This document shows, piece after piece, positions 12,339-19,733 of a stretch of 27,201 nt of DNA. The notes below the pieces were generated by a model, which was not told the DNA's origin, did no database searches, and saw nothing but the letters and a program-made list of their open reading frames with translations. Positions within the stretch are counted from its first letter, which is position 1, and each line of letters opens with the position of its first letter. The DNA is from Candidatus Saccharibacteria bacterium RIFCSPHIGHO2_02_FULL_47_12 (GTDB lineage Bacteria > Patescibacteriota > Saccharimonadia > Saccharimonadales > JANWIN01): contig MGCP01000027.1 of the NCBI GenBank assembly GCA_001790455.1, forward strand, positions 2,366-29,566. The letters run 5' to 3'. A program made the translations under genes and the position numbers.

Positions 12339-13391
12339 ATGGATAAAAAAGAGCAAGAGCTACGCTCAGAATACGAGAAACTGCAAAAGAAATTGCAGGA
12401 TCCTGCTATTTATTCGTCTAAAGACTACCCAAGGCTCGCTAAGCGCCAGCAAGAACTAGCAAGTTTAGTTCAGCTGTTTGACGACATAGCCCGACTAGAA
12501 CGCGAAGAGCAAGGTGCTGAAAAATTGGTGGAGGCCGGCGGCGAGCTGGCAGAGCTAGCAGGGCAAGAATTAGAAGATATTTTGAGTCAAAAGCTGGAAA
12601 AACAGCAAGCAATAAACGCTGCCCTCACGCACAAAGACCCCAACGATGAAAAAGACGTAATCATAGAAATCCGGGCCGCCGCCGGTGGTGACGAAGCCAG
12701 CCTGTTTGCCGGCGACCTGTTCCGTATGTATAACCGTTGGGCTGAGGGTCACGGCTATAAAACCGAACTTGTGAGTGAGAGCCCCAATGAAAACGGTGGT
12801 TTTAAAGAGGTTATTTTTGAAGTAAATGGTGACGAAGCCTACAAAAACCTCAAATTTGAGGCAGGAGTGCACCGCGTACAAAGAGTTCCAACCACAGAAA
12901 GCCAAGGTCGCATACACACCAGCACAGTTACCGTGGCAGTTATGCCAGAGGCCGAGGAGACAGATGTAGAGATTAAAGATTCAGACCTGCGCATAGACGT
13001 ATTCCGCAGTGGCGGCCACGGCGGCCAATCTGTTAATACCACCGACTCCGCAGTACGCATCACCCACCTTCCCTCTGGCCTGGTTGTGGCCAACCAAGAC
13101 GAGAAGTCTCAGATAAAAAACAAAGCCAAGGCCATGGGTATATTGCGCTCGCGATTACTTCAAATGAAGATAGAAGAAGAGCAAAAAGAATCGTCAGATG
13201 CCCGCAAAAAACTTATTGGCAGCGGCGATCGCAGCGAAAAGATTCGCACCTATAACTTCCCCCAAGACCGCATAACCGACCACCGCATAGGCTATAGCCG
13301 CAGCAACATACCCGGGGCGCTAAACGGCGACATAGACGACCTGGTCGAAAAACTCCAGGCCGCCGAACACGAACTAATTAACCAGGAATAA
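12339..13391 (+). CDS. prfA: Peptide chain release factor 1
   Basis: A 350-aa RF1, which reads UAA and UAG and releases the finished peptide. The N-terminal helical domain (1 to about 100) is Glu/Lys/Gln-rich. EIRAAAGGDEA begins domain 2, HRVQRVPTTESQGRIHTS carries the codon-recognition PxT motif (PTT, 184-186), and SGGHGGQSVNTTDSA holds the catalytic GGQ (228-230). The PxT motif rather than SPF makes this RF1, not RF2. The P-loop kinase gene starts 1 nt after its stop, and prmC, whose product methylates the GGQ glutamine, follows in the same run. Confidence 0.97.
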   Translation: MDKKEQELRSEYEKLQKKLQDPAIYSSKDYPRLAKRQQELASLVQLFDDIARLEREEQGAEKLVEAGGELAELAGQELEDILSQKLEKQQAINAALTHKDPNDEKDVIIEIRAAAGGDEASLFAGDLFRMYNRWAEGHGYKTELVSESPNENGGFKEVIFEVNGDEAYKNLKFEAGVHRVQRVPTTESQGRIHTSTVTVAVMPEAEETDVEIKDSDLRIDVFRSGGHGGQSVNTTDSAVRITHLPSGLVVANQDEKSQIKNKAKAMGILRSRLLQMKIEEEQKESSDARKKLIGSGDRSEKIRTYNFPQDRITDHRIGYSRSNIPGALNGDIDDLVEKLQAAEHELINQE

Positions 13392-13392
13392 T

Positions 13393-13911
13393 ATGAACTA
13401 CCTTATTACGGGTATCGCTGGTTCTGGTAAATCAACAGTTGCCGAAATATTACGTAGCCACGGCCGGGAAAGTCTCGATGCTGATAATGCCGACTATAGC
13501 CGCTGGGTTGAGAGATCTACGGGTAAATCCCTCCCTTCACGTCCAAGTACAGAAGATTGGGTGAATCGTTTTGATTGGAATTGGAAAGAAGACGAAATGC
13601 GGGGGCTACTCTCAGAAGATCGCAGTAAGAATCTATTTGTGTGTGGCATTTCAAATAATCAGTCAGCATTTTACCCCCTATTTCATAAAATTTTTCTGCT
13701 TTCTGTTGGCCCAGACACCATAGGACATCGCTTACTAACGCGTACCAACAATCCATTCGGTAAACGACCTGGTGATTTAGAACAAACTCTAAGCTGGCAA
13801 AAAGAATTTGAAGAACAGATGAAAATGGTGGGTGCAATTGTCATCGACGGCACCAAACCCAAAGACGAGGTTGCCCAAGATATTGTGAGTTATGTTTCTA
13901 ATGAATACTAA
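13393..13911 (+). CDS. P-loop NTPase / small-molecule kinase-like protein
   Basis: A 172-aa single-domain protein with an N-terminal Walker A (GIAGSGKST, residues 7-15) directly after the first beta strand, as in shikimate, gluconate and adenylate kinases. DADNADY (around residue 30) may be the substrate-binding acidic stretch, and LLTRTNNPFGKRPGD around residue 120 looks like a LID region with an Arg, as in adenylate kinase-like enzymes. FLLSVGPDTIGHRL resembles the usual 'I.L.....L..R' strand-helix of the fold. It lies 1 nt after prfA and overlaps the start of prmC, so it is in the same operon. The substrate is not evident. Confidence 0.75.
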   Translation: MNYLITGIAGSGKSTVAEILRSHGRESLDADNADYSRWVERSTGKSLPSRPSTEDWVNRFDWNWKEDEMRGLLSEDRSKNLFVCGISNNQSAFYPLFHKIFLLSVGPDTIGHRLLTRTNNPFGKRPGDLEQTLSWQKEFEEQMKMVGAIVIDGTKPKDEVAQDIVSYVSNEY

Positions 13912-14728
13912 TGACTGGCTAGTTGAAAATACCAAGTGGCTAGAAAAAGCTGGGGTTGGGACGGCGCGGTTGGACTGCTTGGTACTGTTGGAAGACGCAA
14001 CCGGGAAAGACCGCGCGTACCTCCTAGCCCACCCCGAATTCCCCGTGAAAGGTTCAACGTTTCACAAATTGGAGAAGCAGATAGAAAAGCGTAAAAAACA
14101 TGTTCCACTGGCGCAAATTAGAGGCAAAACAGAATTTTACGGCCGGGAATTCATCATCAACCAGGACGTGCTAGAACCGCGCCCAGAATCCGAAACCATG
14201 ATTGAGCTTCTGAAGGAGCTCATAGAACACGAGATTCAGGATATAGGATATAGGGTTATTGATGTGGGTTCAGGTTCAGGTGCGCTAGCTATAACAGCTA
14301 AACTAGAGTTTCCGAGCTTAGAGGTGCTAGCAACAGATATTGATAAAAAATGTTTGGACGTTGCTAGTAAAAATGCCCGCAAACACAAAGCCAATATCAA
14401 ATTCTTGTGGGGTGATCTGCTGGAACAAACCTATACCCCAAATCCTAAACCCTCTATCCTCTTATGCAACCTGCCCTACGTGCCAGATAGCTATGAAATT
14501 AACCAGGCAGCACTAAACGAGCCTAAGATAGCCATCTTTGGCGGGCGGGACGGTTTAGATTTGTATAGGAAAATGTTCAGCCAACTTACCAAGCTCAAAG
14601 ATAAGCCAACGTTTATTCTGACCGAGTCACTGCCCTTCCAGCATAAAAAATTGGCTCAAATTGCAAGACCAGCCGGCTACAAACAAATCGGTAGCGAAGA
14701 TTTTATTCAGCTTTTTGAGCTAGGCTAG
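13901..14728 (+). CDS. prmC: Release factor glutamine methyltransferase PrmC (HemK)
   Basis: A 275-aa SAM-dependent methyltransferase that methylates the glutamine of the RF1/RF2 GGQ motif. The N-terminal helical domain binds the release factor, and the Rossmann domain carries motif I as VIDVGSGSGALAI. The substrate motif reads NLPY (residues 190-193) where most family members have NPPY. EFYGREFIINQDVLEPRPESE is the conserved inter-domain stretch. I chose the ATG at 13901 because it places the first Trp (DWL) where family members have it; another ATG at 13892 is in frame. It overlaps the kinase gene by 11 nt. Pairing with prfA supports the function. Confidence 0.92.
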   Translation: MNTNDWLVENTKWLEKAGVGTARLDCLVLLEDATGKDRAYLLAHPEFPVKGSTFHKLEKQIEKRKKHVPLAQIRGKTEFYGREFIINQDVLEPRPESETMIELLKELIEHEIQDIGYRVIDVGSGSGALAITAKLEFPSLEVLATDIDKKCLDVASKNARKHKANIKFLWGDLLEQTYTPNPKPSILLCNLPYVPDSYEINQAALNEPKIAIFGGRDGLDLYRKMFSQLTKLKDKPTFILTESLPFQHKKLAQIARPAGYKQIGSEDFIQLFELG

Positions 14729-14747
14729 GACAGATTGAAGCCTAGCC
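14723..14747. terminator. Inverted repeat between convergent genes, possible bidirectional terminator
   Basis: A perfect 7-bp stem, GGCTAGG (14723-14729) with CCTAGCC (14741-14747), 11-nt loop, between the convergent prmC and the membrane protein gene. The prmC stop lies in the left arm. There is no T-tract on either side, so the terminator role is inferred from position only. Confidence 0.4.
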
Positions 14748-14748
14748 G

Positions 14749-15501
14749 CTAGACAGCCTTGTCGCCCCAGTCGGAAAACACTAGCACAATCAAAATTATA
14801 GCTAACATAATAAAAACTACTTGGCGACGCACCAGGGTTGTCAAACGATCTGTTATGTCCAGATAATAAAGTCCCACCAAACCAAAACCAATTACAGACA
14901 AAAGCAATGTAACCTGTGAAACCTGGCCATAAAATAGCAGCCAGTGCGAAAGCACCCAGGTAAGTGCTGCTGCAAAATACCCCCACATGTATGCCAGAAA
15001 TCTGGTATGGGGTTCTTCGAAGCTGGTAAAGAAATGGCGCGCTGCGCTGTAACATATTGCCCACGCCACGCCAGACAACACCAGCACCGATGTGTCACCC
15101 CAGTTTAAAAATAACGCAGATAGGCCTAGGGCTTGGCCAATAGCCGCCTGCAGGCTTACAAGTAGGGACGACGACCCTGGTTTTATAGCCAGCAGCCAGA
15201 TGGCATATAAAATAGCCCAAACCAGCTGGAACCCTGGTGAACTACTGTGGGTCATAAACACCAAGAAAGACAGGCCTACAATTATGTCTATGGCGTTTGC
15301 CCGTACATTGGCCGGCCAGTGCCTTGGCCGGACCGCAAACATCCGCCATTTGCCAAGCAGTATCAGAGCAACGGCAATTCCTGCCAAGTTCAACCGTACA
15401 AAAACAAACACCAGGGTTGGCAACATTGCAACCAGCAAAATATGAAACGCGTGGGCAAAGCCCCCGGCTGGCTTTATTTTATTTAACACTTGTTTAACCA
15501 C
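14749..15501 (-). CDS. Polytopic membrane protein, unknown function
   Basis: A 250-aa protein with about eight hydrophobic helices spread over its whole length (for example FHILLVAMLPTLVFVFVRL, IIVGLSFLVFMTH, VIFIMLAIILIVLVF-like at the C-terminus). The N-terminus is short and basic (MVKQVLNKIKPAGGFAHAFH). Trp- and Arg-containing short loops (KWRMFAVRPRHWPANVR) suggest a cytoplasmic loop early on. No catalytic or transport motif is evident. It starts 2 nt after the LCP protein gene stop, so it is probably co-expressed with that cell-wall protein and may have a role in envelope polymer assembly; that is inference from context only. Confidence 0.8.
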   Translation of the reverse strand: MVKQVLNKIKPAGGFAHAFHILLVAMLPTLVFVFVRLNLAGIAVALILLGKWRMFAVRPRHWPANVRANAIDIIVGLSFLVFMTHSSSPGFQLVWAILYAIWLLAIKPGSSSLLVSLQAAIGQALGLSALFLNWGDTSVLVLSGVAWAICYSAARHFFTSFEEPHTRFLAYMWGYFAAALTWVLSHWLLFYGQVSQVTLLLSVIGFGLVGLYYLDITDRLTTLVRRQVVFIMLAIILIVLVFSDWGDKAV

Positions 15502-15503
15502 GG

Positions 15504-17183
15504 CTACTTTGGCTCATTCTGTCCAAGTATTATAACAAAATCTACCTGATAATTTTTGGCCTCGGTATATGTAGCCGTATCGGTCGTAACTGTCGTTTTG
15601 AAGGTTTGTTCCAGATAGGCTTTGGTAGCGGTTTTTTGACTACCGTTTAACATTACGACCACTGTGCTTGGCCTTTCCTTGCTGGCATTGGCAACCGCCT
15701 TTATGTTTAGGCCCTTAGAGGTCAAAATATTGGCCTTTCGCTGCGCTAAGCCAGATGTCCCGCTGCCGTTTAACACTACTGCTGTGGCGTCTTCTTTGAC
15801 TACCGGGTCATTGCTGGTCAGTTTCTTCATAAAAGATTTGATCTGGCTAAAGTCGCTCATACCCACCACCGGCCGCACCAAACTGGTACCGTTGACGGTT
15901 GCGGTCTGCACCAGCTTTACGTCGCTATCGGCCAGGCCAATAGATTTTATGCTATGGTTGTTGATGTTTTTGAGAATATCATAGAGCCTTCTGGCCTCAT
16001 TCGTCTTAAAGTCTGTCTTTACATTGTTACCTGCGGCATCTAAAAGGCTGCTTATCTTGGTTGGATTGCTGAGCACGCCAACGCTCAAAGCTTTATCTTT
16101 AAGTGCCAGCAGCATTTGGCGCTGGTAGTTGGTGCGGTCAAAATCACCGCTGGTATAGCCATAACAGGATGCGTCGCAGCGTGCCCTGGCCAGATTCAGC
16201 GCAGTTTGTCCGTTTAAGTGATTTACTCCGTTACTAAGTTTTAGCGGGCCGCCGTCTACCTTTGCAATGTTGCCGTCATACAGACCCCGCGGGTCGTTGG
16301 TCTTTATGGTTAAATCTATGCCGCCAACAGCATTTACGGCATCTTTAAAGGCCCTGTAGTTAATTTTGGCATAGTAGTTAATGTCTACGCCAAAGTCCCT
16401 CTCGACTATTTTTTCTAACAACCCCATGCCACCATCTGGGTAACCACTCTCGTGGAATTTTATTTGTTCGCCACAAACGTAAGCAGCGTTGATCTTGCCT
16501 TGCAGACCTACAGCACAGTTCTTGACTCCATAACTAACCCATAGATCCCGCGGGATACTCATCATAAACCCTGTGTTGTTTGCCGTGTCCAAGCTGACTA
16601 ACATTATGGAATCTGTCAAAGAGGCACCAGCATGACCTGGGTCATCTTCTGAATTGCCGGCTATTAGAATATTTACCCTTCCCTGGTCCTCGCCACGCAG
16701 TTTGGTGCTGTCAAAGAAGCCGAAAATACCACCGCCACCAAATATTTGGGTGCTGTTTTTCCAAAATTTATAGCCCAAAAAACCACCTATTAAAATGAAT
16801 ATTGCCAAAACAGAAAGTATGCTGCGTTTAATAATTTTGTAGCGCTTAGAGCGAATCTTTTTGGGTTTTTTAGCCTTGGCTATTTTTTTTGGTGATTCTT
16901 CTGGAACGCTACGGCGACGCGGGTCGGTGTTTATCAGGCTCTTGTTTAATGTACTTGGCATAGAGTTTATAAGCGGCTGGACCCCGGCATGGAATCCATC
17001 TGGTTGGTCAAAATTATCAACTTGGCTGGATTCTATTTTGCCATTTTTGCGCAAATTATCTGACCCAAACCCTATGCTTCCAGACTTTTGAATGTGGTTT
17101 GGCTTATGCACAAAACCATCAGTGTGCCTGTGTTTTTTGGCACGCGAATGTTTAGGTTGTTTAAAATTGTCCGTATCTGACAT
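15504..17183 (-). CDS. LytR-CpsA-Psr (LCP) family cell wall polymer ligase with LytR C-terminal domain
   Basis: A 559-aa membrane protein. A long basic cytoplasmic tail (1 to about 115, Lys/Arg/His- and Pro-rich) precedes one TM helix (SILSVLAIFILIGGFLGYKFW). The LCP domain follows, with NILIAGNSEDD, LTDSIMLVSLDT and SIPRDLWV (the Arg that binds the lipid pyrophosphate), NYRAFKDAVNAVGGIDL, LNGQTALNLARAR and DFDRTNYQRQ. A LytR_C domain (about 460-559, VVLNGSGTSGLAQRKANIL) ends the protein. LCP enzymes move glycopolymers from undecaprenyl carriers onto peptidoglycan or proteins in Gram-positive-type envelopes. It diverges from lepB, with a membrane protein gene following 2 nt later. Confidence 0.95.
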   Translation of the reverse strand: MSDTDNFKQPKHSRAKKHRHTDGFVHKPNHIQKSGSIGFGSDNLRKNGKIESSQVDNFDQPDGFHAGVQPLINSMPSTLNKSLINTDPRRRSVPEESPKKIAKAKKPKKIRSKRYKIIKRSILSVLAIFILIGGFLGYKFWKNSTQIFGGGGIFGFFDSTKLRGEDQGRVNILIAGNSEDDPGHAGASLTDSIMLVSLDTANNTGFMMSIPRDLWVSYGVKNCAVGLQGKINAAYVCGEQIKFHESGYPDGGMGLLEKIVERDFGVDINYYAKINYRAFKDAVNAVGGIDLTIKTNDPRGLYDGNIAKVDGGPLKLSNGVNHLNGQTALNLARARCDASCYGYTSGDFDRTNYQRQMLLALKDKALSVGVLSNPTKISSLLDAAGNNVKTDFKTNEARRLYDILKNINNHSIKSIGLADSDVKLVQTATVNGTSLVRPVVGMSDFSQIKSFMKKLTSNDPVVKEDATAVVLNGSGTSGLAQRKANILTSKGLNIKAVANASKERPSTVVVMLNGSQKTATKAYLEQTFKTTVTTDTATYTEAKNYQVDFVIILGQNEPK

Positions 17184-17251
17184 AACAGAGTTGTTTATTT
17201 CCTTTTTACAATTTAAACAGTACTAGTACGGTAGTTGATCACGTGGATAAT

Positions 17252-17281
17252 AGTATACCGGTTTCTCGAGCCCTAAGTAAA
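17252..17281 (-). promoter_or_regulatory. Candidate promoter for the LCP gene (TTTACT-18-TATACT)
   Basis: Minus strand: -35 TTTACT (17276-17281), an 18-nt spacer and -10 TATACT (17252-17257). It would give a leader of about 60 nt, containing AAGGA about 17 nt before the ATG. The 138-nt divergent region to lepB also has a 10-bp palindrome GTACTAGTAC (17220-17229) of unknown meaning. Confidence 0.45.
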
Positions 17282-17303
17282 CATAAACGCGTGGGGCTGG
17301 ACG

Positions 17304-17312
17304 TGTTATATT
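17304..17312 (+). promoter_or_regulatory. Extended -10 promoter for lepB (TGTTATATT)
   Basis: TG plus one base before TATATT, ending 9 nt before the lepB GTG. No Shine-Dalgarno lies between, so the mRNA would have a leader of about 2 nt. Confidence 0.5.
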
Positions 17313-17321
17313 GGTTAGGTT

Positions 17322-17969
17322 GTGGATACACCGCTAGCTCAAAATCAAAAACCTGCCCTCAATGCAGCACCTCATTCACCCGCCCCTAAGCGTAGCCAAA
17401 GGTTTAAGGGCTGGGGCAGCACTATTGCTATTTTAATCATTGCCCCAATAGTTGCCCTCATGCTAACCACATTCGTATTTCAGTCCTATGAGGTAGATGG
17501 GCCCAGCATGGAATCCACCCTGTCTAACCACGACCGCCTGATTGTGGTTAAAACCGCGCGCACATGGGCCAGAATTACACGGCATGCCTACATACCAGGC
17601 AGGGGTGACGTGATCATTTTTAACCAAAATGACCTAGAAGGCTTTGGTACATCTGGCAAAAAGCAACTAATAAAGAGGGTTATTGGCTTGCCAGGCGAAC
17701 GCGTGGTAGTAAAAGATGGAGTTGTTACTGTGTATAACGAGCAGTACCCAGATGGGTTCCAGCCCGACAAAACCCTTCCCTACGGCAAAGTTATAAACAA
17801 TACTCCTGGCAACACAGATGTAACGCTGGGCAAGGATCAGTTGTTTGTGTGTGGCGACAACCGACCAAACTCTTTAGATTCACGGGCATTTGGAGCCATA
17901 AACGCCGATCAGGTTGTGGGTAAGCTGGCGCTTAGGATTACACCCATTGGCAAAGCAAAATTGTTTTAA
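17322..17969 (+). CDS. lepB: Signal peptidase I
   Basis: A 215-aa type I signal peptidase that removes signal peptides from exported proteins. An N-terminal TM helix (about 31-54, STIAILIIAPIVALMLTTFVF) is followed by the catalytic Ser in DGPSMESTL (box B) and the Lys in LIKRVIGLPGERV (box D); GDNRPNSLDSRAFG is box E. One TM and this length match Gram-positive-type enzymes. The start is GTG at 17322, right behind an extended -10 box, with no ribosome binding site. It is transcribed away from the LCP gene and converges on parB. The Lys/Ser pair and box E make the call secure. Confidence 0.95.
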   Translation: MDTPLAQNQKPALNAAPHSPAPKRSQRFKGWGSTIAILIIAPIVALMLTTFVFQSYEVDGPSMESTLSNHDRLIVVKTARTWARITRHAYIPGRGDVIIFNQNDLEGFGTSGKKQLIKRVIGLPGERVVVKDGVVTVYNEQYPDGFQPDKTLPYGKVINNTPGNTDVTLGKDQLFVCGDNRPNSLDSRAFGAINADQVVGKLALRITPIGKAKLF

Positions 17970-17992
17970 TCTTCAGAAGTTTATCTTCGTAA

Positions 17993-18865
17993 CTATTTGC
18001 CAAGCAGGCGTTTTACTATCTGTTTTAGGTTCGAATCTGAGGTAAAAGTTATCTCTAGCCGTCCGCCTTTGGCCATGCGATGAATTTGTACAGGAGTTTT
18101 TAGGGTTTTAGACAGGGCTTCAGTCTCAGGGGTAGTTGCACTAACCCGTTTTTGGGCAGATTCGGTCTTTTTTATGCCTTTTTTATAGGCCACGGCGTAG
18201 CGTTCAGCTTGGCGTACAGACCAGCCATTCTTTATTATCAGATCTAATAATTCGGCTTGGGCTCCGCTATCACGAACGGCTAAAATAGCCCTGGCGTGCC
18301 CCTCGGTAATTTTAGATTCATGCAACGCTTTCTTTGCTTCGTCCGACAAACCCAGCAATCTGGCAATGTTTTGGACGGTACTAGGGGCTTTGCCTAGTTT
18401 TTTGGCAATATCTGCGTATTCTAGGTTAAATTGGTCGTGTAACCGGCCAATGGAGGCGGCTTGTTCGAGTGGCGACAGATCTACCCGCTGCACATTCTCT
18501 ACCAGTGCAATTTCTAGCTGTTCCAATTCTTTAGCCGTACGCACAATGGCAGGCAGATGCGACAGCCCAGCTTTGCCCGCTGCGCGGAGGCGGCGTTCGC
18601 CGGCAATTAGAACATAGGTATTGTCATTGCCCAGAGGCGTCACTACCACGGGTTGCAAAAGTCCATGACGCTTGATAGATTCAGCCAGCTCGTTTAGTGC
18701 TAACTCGTCAAAATGCCTTCTTGGCTGCTGAGGATTTGGCTTTATGGCAGAAATGGATAATTTTTGTATTCGTTCTTCTTCTGGGGTTAAGATTGATGTA
18801 TCAAAATCGGTTGGGATCAGTGCTTCAAACCCTTTGCCAAGCCCTCGTTTTGTCTCAGATGCCAT
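17993..18865 (-). CDS. parB: Chromosome partitioning protein ParB (Spo0J/Noc-like)
   Basis: A 290-aa ParB. The N-terminus KRGLGKGFEALIP is the conserved peptide that stimulates ParA ATPase. The CTPase/ParB-N domain includes NPQQPRRHFDE, LAESIKRHGLLQPVVV and the C-motif-like AGERRLRAAG..GL.HLPAIV with VENVQRVDLSPLEQA. The helix-turn-helix with APSTVQNIARLLGL binds parS. A C-terminal dimerisation segment closes the protein. It is downstream of parA in the usual order, but 46 nt separate them, with an inverted repeat and an extended -10 box in the gap, so parB can have its own promoter. The ATG has no Shine-Dalgarno. Confidence 0.96.
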   Translation of the reverse strand: MASETKRGLGKGFEALIPTDFDTSILTPEEERIQKLSISAIKPNPQQPRRHFDELALNELAESIKRHGLLQPVVVTPLGNDNTYVLIAGERRLRAAGKAGLSHLPAIVRTAKELEQLEIALVENVQRVDLSPLEQAASIGRLHDQFNLEYADIAKKLGKAPSTVQNIARLLGLSDEAKKALHESKITEGHARAILAVRDSGAQAELLDLIIKNGWSVRQAERYAVAYKKGIKKTESAQKRVSATTPETEALSKTLKTPVQIHRMAKGGRLEITFTSDSNLKQIVKRLLGK

Positions 18866-18872
18866 AAGTTTA

Positions 18873-18881
18873 ACTATAACA
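18873..18881 (-). promoter_or_regulatory. Extended -10 promoter for parB (TGTTATAGT)
   Basis: Minus strand TG plus one base before TATAGT, ending 7 nt before the parB ATG. Same arrangement and spacing as at rseP. No ribosome binding site; a leaderless message is expected. Confidence 0.55.
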
Positions 18882-18887
18882 CAAACA

Positions 18888-18908
18888 TTTCACGAGAGGG
18901 CCGTGAAA
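18888..18908. repeat. Inverted repeat TTTCACG-N7-CGTGAAA between parA and parB
   Basis: A perfect 7-bp inverted repeat, TTTCACG (18888-18894) and CGTGAAA (18902-18908), with a 7-nt centre. Each arm equals part of a parS half-site (the common parS is TGTTTCACGTGAAACA), but here the halves are split. It may be a hairpin ending parA transcripts or an operator for ParA/ParB autoregulation. It sits just upstream of the parB promoter. Confidence 0.5.
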
Positions 18909-18911
18909 AAA

Positions 18912-19673
18912 TTAACCACCTACCTTTTTATCTAGCTCTTTGGCTAACTGTTTGTAGGCTTTGGCACCCTTGCTCCAGCGGTCATGATCAGCAATTGTGA
19001 GCCCGTGGCTGGGTGCTTCTGCCAGGCGGACATTGCGCGGTATAACGGTTTCAAATAATTTGTCTTGAAAATGACGTTGCAGTTCGTCTTTGACTTGGTC
19101 TGATAAGGTGGTGCGGCTATGGTACATAGTCAAAACTACACCTAGAAGTTCAAGGTTTGGATTAAGCCCTCCCCTCACCCGCTGCACTATCCCAAGCAGC
19201 TGGCTTAGGCCCTCTAGCGCGTAATATTCTGCCTGGACTGGAATCAACACATAATTCGCTGCTGCTAGTGCGTTTATGCTAAGAAGTCCTAGCGCAGGCG
19301 GACAGTCAATGAGTATATAGTCATAATCTAGGTGTTCTATGGCTTTTTTTAGCCTGTATTCTCGCTCTTCTTGGTCTGCCAGATCAATTTCAGCTGCCGC
19401 CAACCTCTCGTTGGTCGGCAATAGCGAAAGCTTTGGGGTTTGGCTAGGCTTTACCGCCGCGGCCGCGTCTGAACTACGCAATAAGATCTCATACAGTGTG
19501 GTTTCTAAGCTATTTTTATCAATTCCCAGGCCACTTGTAGAATTGGCCTGCGGGTCGAGGTCTACAATTAGCACAGTTTTATCCAACTTAGCCAGGTAGG
19601 CGCCCAGATTTATGGCCGTAGTGGTCTTGCCCACACCCCCTTTTTGGTTTACAACCGCAATCACGTGTTTCAT
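18912..19673 (-). CDS. parA: Chromosome partitioning ATPase ParA (Soj)
   Basis: A 253-aa Walker-type ParA. It begins with MKHVIAVVNQKGGVGKTT, the deviant Walker A with the signature Lys (KGGVGKTT), then IVDLDPQANSTSGLG (Walker A' region) and YILIDCPPALGLLSINAL (Walker B). No N-terminal DNA-binding extension is present, so it is the chromosomal Soj type. It forms DNA-bound ATP dimers whose gradient, shaped by ParB-parS, moves origins apart. A GGAG precedes the ATG by 10 nt. It sits upstream of parB; such pairs are commonly close to the replication origin, but no dnaA or origin is in this window. Confidence 0.96.
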   Translation of the reverse strand: MKHVIAVVNQKGGVGKTTTAINLGAYLAKLDKTVLIVDLDPQANSTSGLGIDKNSLETTLYEILLRSSDAAAAVKPSQTPKLSLLPTNERLAAAEIDLADQEEREYRLKKAIEHLDYDYILIDCPPALGLLSINALAAANYVLIPVQAEYYALEGLSQLLGIVQRVRGGLNPNLELLGVVLTMYHSRTTLSDQVKDELQRHFQDKLFETVIPRNVRLAEAPSHGLTIADHDRWSKGAKAYKQLAKELDKKVGG

Positions 19674-19733
19674 TTTTATTTAACTCCAATGGTATAAGCT
19701 TATCATAGATGGCGTTTGTGCTAAGTCCGACCT

